Shown in pieces: positions 8,684 through 15,612 of a stretch of 58,801 bases of DNA; positions within the stretch are counted from its first letter, which is position 1; each line of letters begins with the position of its first letter. The notes under the pieces were generated by a model that had not been told where the DNA came from, ran no database searches, and saw only the letters and a program-made list of their open reading frames with translations. Both the position numbers and the translations under genes were made by a program. The stretch comes from Bacillota bacterium (GTDB lineage Bacteria; Bacillota; Clostridia; Acetivibrionales; DUMC01), in the NCBI GenBank assembly GCA_013314855.1, contig JABUEW010000007.1, positions 1-58,801 of the forward strand, read 5' to 3'.

Positions 8684-11600
8684 GTGAAATTTCAGTTTAA
8701 AATCCAGCAATACCAAACAGAAGCCGTAAACAGCGTCGTCAATATCTTTACAGGGCAGCCCTTTTCCGACCGGGTCAGTTATGTACGTGATTTGGGCATT
8801 AACAAGAAAAACCAGTATATCCAGGTATCCTTGTTTAATGAGCCTGAATCTCCGGATGACGATGCTACCATCGGCTTTGAAAACGCCCGGCTTGTTCTGA
8901 GCCCCGGGCAGCTTCTGCAAAACATCCGCAACATGCAGGCCCGCAACAACATCAAGCAGTCCGAGACTTTGGTCAGCCACCTGGGGGCCTGCAGCCTGGA
9001 CGTTGAAATGGAAACCGGCACAGGCAAAACCTATGTCTACATAAAGACCATTTTTGAACTGAACAAGCGGTACGGCTGGAGCAAGTTTATTGTGGTTGTT
9101 CCTTCCATTGCCATCCGCGAAGGGGTATATAAGACTTTTCAGATTACCCAGGATCACTTCATGGAGCATTACGGCAAGAAAGCCCGGTTTTTTATCTACA
9201 ACAGCAGCAATTTAACAGAACTTGACAATTTCAGCGCAAGCAGCGGCATAAATGTCATGATTATCAATATACAGGCCTTTAATACTTCCTTGAAAGAAGA
9301 TGCCAGGAGCAAGGAAGCCCGCCGCATTTATGAAAAACTGGACGAATTCGGCAGCCGCAGGCCTATTGATGTTATTAAGGCCAACCGCCCCATCCTCATT
9401 CTGGATGAGCCGCAGAAAATGGGCGGGGATAAGACTCAGAAAGCGCTGGCTAATTTTAATCCCCTGTTCTGCCTGAACTACTCGGCCACCCATGTCCAGC
9501 ACCATAACCTGGTCTATGTCCTGGATGCGGTGGATGCTTACAATAAACGGCTGGTAAAGAAAATCGAGGTCAAAGGATTTGAAGTCAAGAATCTCAGAGG
9601 AACCGACAGGTATTTGTTCCTTGAGAATATCATTATCTCACCCAAGAAGCCGCCGATGGCCAAAATTGAACTGGAAATCAAATACCAGAAATCAATCAAC
9701 CGCGAGACACGCATTCTCGGCGTGGACGATGACCTTTATTTTGTATCCAACGAAATGGAACAGTATAAGGGATACCATATCAGCGATATTGACCCCATAC
9801 GCGGCACGGTAACCTTTACCAATGGTGTGGTATTGTCCCGGGGAGAAGTTATCGGTGATGTTTCAGAAAAGGACCTGCGCCGGATCCAAATCCGGGAGAC
9901 CATTATTTCGCATTTTGAAAAGGAAAAACACCTGTTTGAACTGGGAATCAAGACTCTTTCCCTCTTCTTTATCGACGAGGTGGCCAAGTACCGTAAGTAT
10001 AACGAAGCAGGGGAAGAAGTCAACTCCGAATACGGGGAAATGTTTGAGCAGGAATATGTAAACGTGCTGAACGATTACATTACTCTGGAAGATACGCCTT
10101 ACATCCGTTACTTGAAAAGCATTGATCCCCATGAAACTCATGCTGGATATTTCAGCATTGACAAGCACGGCCGCAAGGTGGACAGTCCTATCAAGCGGGG
10201 AAGTGATGAAAGCGATGATATTTCCGCCTATGACCTGATTCTTAAAGATAAAGAACGCCTCCTAAGCTTTGAGGAACCGGTGCGCTTTATTTTTTCCCAC
10301 TCGGCCCTGCGGGAAGGCTGGGACAACCCCAATGTTTTTCAGATCTGCACTTTAAAGCATGGCGGTGCAAGCCCCACTCAAAAACGCCAGGAAGTGGGCC
10401 GCGGCCTGCGCCTGTGTGTAAACCAAAGAGGAGAGCGGATGGACATGGAAAAGTGCGGCGATTCCGTCCACTCCATCAACGTGCTGACGGTTATCGCCAG
10501 CGAAGGCTATAAAAATTTTGTCGCCGATTTGCAGACCGGTATTAAAGAAGCCTTGTATGAACGGCCCACAAAAGCAACAGTGGAATACTTTACGGGCAAG
10601 ACCGTTATGGTCGGAGAGAAAACGCATATGCTTAATATGCAAGAGGCCAGGGACATCTACCGCTATCTCATTAAGAACGATTATATTGACAACAACGACG
10701 GCATTACAGAAAGCTACCGGACAGACCTGGAAAACAACCGGCTGGCTCCGCTGCCTGAATCCCTCGCACCCTTTGGGGAAAGTGTGCATCAGCTTATCCG
10801 GAGCATCTTTGACGAAAGCGTCTTAAGCAGGATGATAGAAAACGGCAATAAAACCAAAATTCCGGAAAATGCCCTCAACGAGAATTTTTACAAGAAGGAA
10901 TTCCAAACCCTTTGGAATTATATTAACCATCAGTATGCCTACACAGTCGAGTTTGACAGCCGGGAACTAATAGAAAAAGCCATTAAACATATCAATGAAA
11001 ACATGTACGTTTCCCAGCTTCAATACATGGTTACCGTCGGCAGGCAGACAGACGAGCTGGACGGAAACGCTATTGCCCTCGGAAACAGCTTTGTCCGGGA
11101 AAATGCCAGGACGGAAACCCTGAAGCACTCCGAAACAAGCCAGATTAAATATGACTTGATAGGTAAAATTGCCGAAGGCACTACTCTCACCCGCCGCACA
11201 GTGGCGGCCATACTGGCAGGTATTGAAAAGCCGGTATTTGCCTGCTTCAAGCAGAATCCTGAAGAGTTCATTGCCAAAGCAATACGCTTAATAAAAGAAC
11301 AAAAGGCTACCATGATTGTCGAGCATATTTCTTATGATCAGATTGAAAAGCAGTATGACAGCAGTATTTTCACCGCTGAAAAGGGAGCAAGTGATTTTAC
11401 AAAAGCATTCCGGGCCAAGAAAAACATCCAGGATTATGTATTTACAGACGGAACCGCTGAAAAGAGCATCGAACGCCGCTTTGCAGAAGATATGGACAAA
11501 GCCGACGAAGTCTGTGTCTATGCCAAGATACCGAAAGGCTTTGCCATTCCTACTCCGGTGGGTAACTACTCGCCGGACTGGGCGATTGCCTTTTATGAAG

Positions 11601-11788
11601 GTACGGTAAAACACATTTACTTCATAGCTGAGACCAAAGGGACAATGGAAAGCTTGAACCTGCGTCCTATTGAACAGGCAAAAATAAAATGTGCCAGAAA
11701 ACTTTTTAACCAACTATCAACAAGCAAGGTCAAGTATCATGATGTGGACAGCTACCAAAGTCTGTTAAATATTATGGGTAAGCTATAA
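8684..11788 (+). CDS. Type III restriction Res-like helicase-endonuclease
   Basis: 1034 residues from GTG 8684, preceded by AGGGGGTGA and lying 15 nt after the methyltransferase. SF2 motifs: TGTGKT (Lys115), DEPQ (241-244), REGWDNPNV, and QEVGRGLRL (arginine finger near 573). A C-terminal PD-(D/E)XK nuclease signature is visible: PDWA (Asp965) and AETKG (Glu983, Lys985). Length and order fit type III Res. With the Mod-like gene it could form a type III restriction-modification enzyme, but the helicase and DUF4391 genes are extra to that architecture. All catalytic motifs are intact, so the system looks functional. Confidence 0.92.
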   Translation: MKFQFKIQQYQTEAVNSVVNIFTGQPFSDRVSYVRDLGINKKNQYIQVSLFNEPESPDDDATIGFENARLVLSPGQLLQNIRNMQARNNIKQSETLVSHLGACSLDVEMETGTGKTYVYIKTIFELNKRYGWSKFIVVVPSIAIREGVYKTFQITQDHFMEHYGKKARFFIYNSSNLTELDNFSASSGINVMIINIQAFNTSLKEDARSKEARRIYEKLDEFGSRRPIDVIKANRPILILDEPQKMGGDKTQKALANFNPLFCLNYSATHVQHHNLVYVLDAVDAYNKRLVKKIEVKGFEVKNLRGTDRYLFLENIIISPKKPPMAKIELEIKYQKSINRETRILGVDDDLYFVSNEMEQYKGYHISDIDPIRGTVTFTNGVVLSRGEVIGDVSEKDLRRIQIRETIISHFEKEKHLFELGIKTLSLFFIDEVAKYRKYNEAGEEVNSEYGEMFEQEYVNVLNDYITLEDTPYIRYLKSIDPHETHAGYFSIDKHGRKVDSPIKRGSDESDDISAYDLILKDKERLLSFEEPVRFIFSHSALREGWDNPNVFQICTLKHGGASPTQKRQEVGRGLRLCVNQRGERMDMEKCGDSVHSINVLTVIASEGYKNFVADLQTGIKEALYERPTKATVEYFTGKTVMVGEKTHMLNMQEARDIYRYLIKNDYIDNNDGITESYRTDLENNRLAPLPESLAPFGESVHQLIRSIFDESVLSRMIENGNKTKIPENALNENFYKKEFQTLWNYINHQYAYTVEFDSRELIEKAIKHINENMYVSQLQYMVTVGRQTDELDGNAIALGNSFVRENARTETLKHSETSQIKYDLIGKIAEGTTLTRRTVAAILAGIEKPVFACFKQNPEEFIAKAIRLIKEQKATMIVEHISYDQIEKQYDSSIFTAEKGASDFTKAFRAKKNIQDYVFTDGTAEKSIERRFAEDMDKADEVCVYAKIPKGFAIPTPVGNYSPDWAIAFYEGTVKHIYFIAETKGTMESLNLRPIEQAKIKCARKLFNQLSTSKVKYHDVDSYQSLLNIMGKL

Positions 11789-12110
11789 ATATGGCTTATC
11801 TGAAATTAGATAGAATCGAGGTGTGACGATAATGGAGTCAAATATTCAACCAAAAATTTCATTTGCTTGTGACTTCATTTTATATGGAGTTTGATGATAA
11901 GTTATTGCCATTCAAAAACACAACTTAGAATTAAGTGGAATTTGACTATGGGGCTGTATTGGATACGACCATTTTCTTGCTTAAAACTTGATGAACGATA
12001 CAGAAGCTACTTGACACAAGACGGCAATCCTTATTTTATAGACATTGTAAAAATTTCAAATTTAAAGCAGCTTCCAAACGCTAAGTAAGAAGCCAAAACC
12101 AGTTAATTCT
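11789..12110 (+). other. Degenerate coding remnants after the res-like gene
   Basis: Short fragments in several frames, each interrupted by stops, lie between the res-like gene and the McrC remnant. One reads DERYRSYLTQDGNPYFIDIV. None has a ribosome site leading to a full-length ORF and I cannot name the source gene. It is probably the decayed upstream part of the locus that left the McrC fragment. Confidence 0.4.
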
Positions 12111-12566
12111 TTGTATATCATGAGCAGTAATGTGACAAAAAAGGGCCATCCACATTTAACACATCAAATGGAAATGGCTTCTTACTTAGAACATATTAAT
12201 GCTTCACCTGCATATATTGATTGGGATGTTGATGATGGCGTTATTGAATTTCTGCCAACAATGAAATCAGACATCACTCTCCGGTACAAGGGTAAAACCC
12301 TCATTATTGACACCAAATATTATGAACACACGATGCAGGCAAACAGCTTTTACAATAGCCGGACGCTACATTCTCACAACATGTATCAAATTTTTACTTA
12401 TGTGAAAAACATGGATACCGCCAATTCTGGCAATGTAAGCGGCGTTCTGCTTTATGCAAAAACGGATGAGGAAATCGTACCGGACAATGATTATATGATG
12501 AACGGCAATCGCATAAGTGTTAAAACTCTTTTAAACCTATTTTGGCTTGTTTTGGAATATGTATAG
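12111..12566 (+). pseudogene. mcrC: McrC C-terminal remnant (5-methylcytosine restriction subunit)
   Basis: The frame encodes the C-terminal nuclease part of an McrC-type protein: DWDVDDGVIEFLPTMKSDIT, then TLIIDTKYYEHTMQANSF and LHSHNMYQIFTYVKN. The PD-(D/E)XK residues are recognisable (SDI, then DTKYY). Intact McrC proteins of this type are about 350-430 residues; here only about 150 remain. The N-terminal two-thirds are missing and the last residues (after ISVKTL) run out of the family frame. No mcrB is present. It is a leftover of another restriction locus carried by the element. Confidence 0.75.
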
Positions 12567-12595
12567 CAAGAAATACTGACGCATCACAACGCAAA

Positions 12596-12634
12596 TAAAA
12601 AAGCACCACAGGTTTTTAACCATGTAGTGCCCTA
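12596..12634 (-). terminator. Rho-independent terminator of the AAA/DUF4143 gene
   Basis: On the minus strand a hairpin (GCACTACATGGTT, short loop, AACCTGTGGTGC) is followed directly by TTTTTT. It lies about 60 nt past the stop codon of the leftward ATPase gene and also separates it from the converging McrC remnant. Confidence 0.6.
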
Positions 12635-12692
12635 AAAAATAGTTGTAATTGCATTCTATTTTTTCAGTTTAATTAAAAATCCTCATGTGATT

Positions 12693-14042
12693 TTAGATTT
12701 CCAACTGCTTCAATGCCATCCCGATGAGTTTATCCGCATAATCGGCCATGAACATCGGGATATTCAGCAGATCATCGTCCAGCCGCAGATTGTTCAGTGA
12801 AAATCGGACACGCAGCTTGACCTTGTCACCGTATTTCTCTTTAAACTTCTTCAAACTTCTGCTTTCCACATTGCTCTCCGATTTTACCTCTACGGGCAAA
12901 ATATCGTTTTCTCTCTGAATCAGAAAATCCACTTCATACCGGGGATTGTCCATTGCCCAATATCGCGGCATTGCTTCAAACTGGTTTCTCAGAGCCTGCA
13001 GCACATAATTCTCGCTGAGCGCCCCCTTAAACTCAACGAACAGGCGGTTGCCTTCGCTGAAAGCGGAAGGCGCCAAAAGGGACAAACGTCGCAGCAGCCC
13101 CACGTCCACCATATAAAGCTTGAAGGCAGACAAATCGTCATAAGCAGAAATGGGCAGCCCCGGCGCGCTGCTGCGGTATATCTTATAAGTCAGGTTAGCA
13201 TCGCAAAGCCATTGCAGTGCGTCCTCGTATTCTCTGGCCCGGGCCCCTTCCTTGACAGCCTTATAAATGAATTTTTTGTTTTCCCTGGCAAGCTGGGAGG
13301 GTATTGACTTCCAAATCAATGATATCTTGGGGAAATCCTTAGGGTCCGGATGCTTGGCAAAATCCCTCTCGTATGCCCCCAGGATATTGGAAAGCACCTG
13401 CTGCATCAGCTCGACGTCCCGGTCTTCCGTCCAGGACCTGACAGACTCAGGCATCCCGCCGGTCACAAAATACATTTTGAGCTTTTCATAAAGTGGATTG
13501 AAGAATGCATCCGGAACAGCCTCAATCCTGTCCAAGCTGTCCATATAGGCAGCAAGATTGCCGTCGCCGTTGGCCATTAAAAATTCGATAAAGGTCATAG
13601 GCCCTATTTCCAAAAAGTCCACCTTGCCGACAGGAAAAGAGGCCGGCTTTGACAAGGCAATGCCCAAAAGTGAACCGGCGCAGGCCACATGATAGTGCGG
13701 CGTGTTTTCGCAGAAGTATTTGAGCGTATTCAAAGCATTAAAACATTCCTGAATCTCATCGAAAACAATGAGCGTATCCTCAGGCTTATCCGGCTTGATT
13801 GTCTGACCGCTTGCCATCATCAGGTTTTGCAGGATGCGTTCGACATCCTTTGTGTTTTCAAAAAACTGCTTGTATTCCGGGTGTTCGTCAAAGTTGAAAT
13901 ACGCAATATTTTTATAATAACGCCTGGCAAACTCCTTGAGCGCCCATGTCTTGCCCACTTGGCGCACGCCTTTCAAAATCAGTGGCTTGCGGTGCCTGGA
14001 GTTTTTCCACTTCAGCAAATCCTTCATGATCAGCCTTTCCAC
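12693..14042 (-). CDS. AAA ATPase with C-terminal DUF4143 domain
   Basis: 449 residues from a GTG at 14042 preceded by GGAGGTG at a 5-nt spacing. Walker A is GVRQVGKT (Lys31) and Walker B is LIVFDEIQEC (Asp95, Glu96). The C-terminal DUF4143 region carries a restriction-endonuclease-like motif (YEVDFLIQRENDILPVEVKS). The family is widespread as single genes in variable regions; its cellular role is poorly defined and often suggested to be defence- or toxin-related. It is transcribed toward the operon and has its own terminator. Three 17-nt repeats lie in its upstream region. It is the last cargo gene before the right attachment site. Confidence 0.9.
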   Translation of the reverse strand: MERLIMKDLLKWKNSRHRKPLILKGVRQVGKTWALKEFARRYYKNIAYFNFDEHPEYKQFFENTKDVERILQNLMMASGQTIKPDKPEDTLIVFDEIQECFNALNTLKYFCENTPHYHVACAGSLLGIALSKPASFPVGKVDFLEIGPMTFIEFLMANGDGNLAAYMDSLDRIEAVPDAFFNPLYEKLKMYFVTGGMPESVRSWTEDRDVELMQQVLSNILGAYERDFAKHPDPKDFPKISLIWKSIPSQLARENKKFIYKAVKEGARAREYEDALQWLCDANLTYKIYRSSAPGLPISAYDDLSAFKLYMVDVGLLRRLSLLAPSAFSEGNRLFVEFKGALSENYVLQALRNQFEAMPRYWAMDNPRYEVDFLIQRENDILPVEVKSESNVESRSLKKFKEKYGDKVKLRVRFSLNNLRLDDDLLNIPMFMADYADKLIGMALKQLEI

Positions 14043-14398
14043 AATGTCACCTCCAAAATATCATATTTTTATACATATTTCGCGTCAAATAATCACACTT
14101 TTATAAATTATTATAACCGCACGCTCTGTATTTAGTCAATATGTCACATTATTATTTGGTTTTTTGCGAGTTTAATCACATTTTTATATATGATCTGAGG
14201 CGTATTGTTTGACCTGTCAACATTGGATGATTGAATGGTCTATTGTCGGTCACAAGAATGCATGAAAGGGTCATATTAAAACCTGTCTTGCTTAAAACAA
14301 AGGCAGGTTCTGTTATCCATAGACTCTATGATCATCTACTATCATTCCATACAATACATTTCATCCTCTCAGGCGGCGTACTCAAACACCCAGTGCAA
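14043..14398. repeat. Non-coding right end of the element with three 17-nt direct repeats
   Basis: No gene is seen. Three copies of ATCAYAYTTTTATANAT occur at 14060-14076, 14092-14108 and 14175-14191, upstream of the leftward ATPase gene, where they could be promoter or operator boxes. A small hairpin (AACCTG/CAGGTT) lies near 14280-14310. A sequence at 14360-14377 (TCATCCTCTCAGGCGGC) resembles 222-237 at the other end of the element. Confidence 0.5.
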
Positions 14399-14426
14399 CC
14401 GACACCAATTCTTAACACGGTATGTA
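14399..14426 (-). other. Attachment half-site attR (22-nt element arm plus core)
   Basis: The element-side arm is at 14399-14420 (plus strand starts CCGACACCAAT) and the core TATGTA is at 14421-14426. Joined to the left arm through one core copy it forms a 50-bp imperfect palindrome centred on a CA dinucleotide of the minus-strand core TACATA. That size and symmetry are expected of a large serine integrase attP. Confidence 0.85.
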
Positions 14427-14535
14427 CAGTAGATTTAGAGATTCCGAACTTTTTGGCTGCAGCCCTGACGGTACTTTTGTTTTCGATAATAAAATGTGCC
14501 AATTCAATGGCTCTTTCTTCAATATATTCCTTCAA
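14421..14535 (-). CDS. spoIIID: SpoIIID, N-terminal half of an interrupted gene
   Basis: From a TTG start at 14535, preceded by AGGGGG at a 9-nt spacing, 38 residues are encoded: MKEYIEERAIELAHFIIENK followed by STVRAAAKKFGISKSTVH. This is the helix-turn-helix half of SpoIIID, a sigma-E-dependent regulator that activates or represses many mother-cell genes and is needed for sigK expression in Bacillus. After His38 the frame enters the element, adds 29 unrelated residues and stops at 14332. A product made in the integrated state would therefore lack the basic C-terminal part. The rest of the gene is at 47-193. Together they give a normal 86-residue protein. Confidence 0.93.
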
Positions 14536-14798
14536 CTGCCCAAACCCCCTTTTTGGAACCACTGTTAAATGCATATTATTTTGTAAAAACATATATGTAT
14601 TAACCTGTCTCAATATTAATGGTTTATAAACATTTTGTATTACTACAGTATATATATGCCTGTTTATTAGCGCTTATGAGTAGCAATATGGAGGAATATA
14701 CTTTAAATATATTTACGGATTACTTGTGTATTAATATATAAGTATAGTAAAATAGTATTATAATCAGGCTAACTGGTAGAAAAATCAAATAGGATCGG

Positions 14799-15398
14799 GT
14801 GATAATTAATTATACGATGAATAAATCAAACACTTTAAGTGAATTGATCGGAAAAATTGAAGAAAATCCGGTTATTGCCGCTATAAGGAAAGATGAGGAT
14901 ATTGAGTATGCCGTTAATATGCCTATAACGACAATTTTTCTTCTTAGAGCGGATATTTTTAGTATAGAAAGAAATGTACAGAGAATCAAAGAGAATAATA
15001 AAAATGTGTTTATCCATATTGAACTATTGGAAGGACTTGGTAAGGATAACAGGGCTATAGATTATATAGCAGAAGTTATAAAGCCCAGTGGTATAATTAC
15101 TACCAGGACAAGCCAGGTAAAGTATGCAGAGGAGAAAGGCATATGTACAATTCAGCGTTTTTTTCTGGTAGATAGCCAATCTTATGAAACAGCAATTAAA
15201 TCCGTCCACTTGATAAAGCCTGATATGGTAGAGATTATGCCTGCAGTAATGCCTGAAATTATCAATCGTTTTTGCAGAGATGTATCCCTACCGGTTATTG
15301 CAGGTGGTTTGATTGATAGTAAAGAGGATATAATTGGTGCCCTTAAAGCAGGTGCATTGGGAATCTCTACAGGCAAAAAAGAGCTTTGGGGGTTGTAA
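14799..15398 (+). CDS. glpP: GlpP, glycerol-3-phosphate-responsive antiterminator
   Basis: 199 residues from GTG 14799, with a weak AGG upstream; ATG 14817 is an alternative start giving 193. Family hallmarks are NPVIAAIRKDEDIEYA near the start, FIHIELLEGLGKD, GIITTRTSQVKYAEEKG, and the TIM-barrel end PVIAGGLIDSKEDI with GALGISTGKKELWGL. GlpP proteins bind glycerol-3-phosphate and leader mRNA and allow read-through of terminators ahead of glp genes. It is divergent from spoIIID and 20 kb from the glycerol-phosphate cluster at 35-40 kb, its probable target within this window. About 260 bases upstream are AT-rich with a TATAAT at 14759-14764. Confidence 0.93.
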   Translation: MIINYTMNKSNTLSELIGKIEENPVIAAIRKDEDIEYAVNMPITTIFLLRADIFSIERNVQRIKENNKNVFIHIELLEGLGKDNRAIDYIAEVIKPSGIITTRTSQVKYAEEKGICTIQRFFLVDSQSYETAIKSVHLIKPDMVEIMPAVMPEIINRFCRDVSLPVIAGGLIDSKEDIIGALKAGALGISTGKKELWGL

Positions 15399-15612
15399 CA
15401 TAGCAAATTCTCTTTTGATGGAACAAGGCTTTATAGATACCTTATCGCCTACCTTACCTTATCACCTACCTTACCTTACGTTCATAAAATATTCACAAAT
15501 AATACATATTATTTTCATAATTTTATCATATTTTTTTTCTATAATATGTTTCTGTAATCATTAAAGTTTTTGAAAGTATTAAAATTGTTAGAAATATTGG
15601 GAGGTTGATAAG

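Larger units (their letters stand above)
193..14426. mobile_element. 14.2-kb serine-recombinase element inserted in spoIIID
   Basis: The element runs between two copies of a 6-bp core (193-198 and 14421-14426; TACATA on the minus strand), giving a repeat unit of 14,228 bp. Both ends fall inside spoIIID, between the HTH half and the basic C-terminal half. Its contents are a large serine recombinase directly at one end, a 60-residue ORF, an HTH regulator, a helicase/DUF4391/methyltransferase/Res operon, an McrC remnant and an AAA/DUF4143 ATPase. The cargo genes look richer in G and C than the flanking chromosome. No conjugation, replication or phage structural genes are visible, so it is an integrative element of unknown transfer mode. 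The arrangement resembles the skin element that interrupts sigK in Bacillus subtilis and Clostridioides difficile. Confidence 0.92.

Noticed and set aside
14060-14191. CRISPR-like repeats
   Set aside because: Only three imperfect 17-nt repeats with unequal spacing and no cas genes; better seen as promoter or operator boxes.
14231-14629. Rightward 132-codon open frame
   Set aside because: It runs antisense over attR and the spoIIID 5' half, has no ribosome site or family resemblance; the minus-strand SpoIIID reading explains the sequence.
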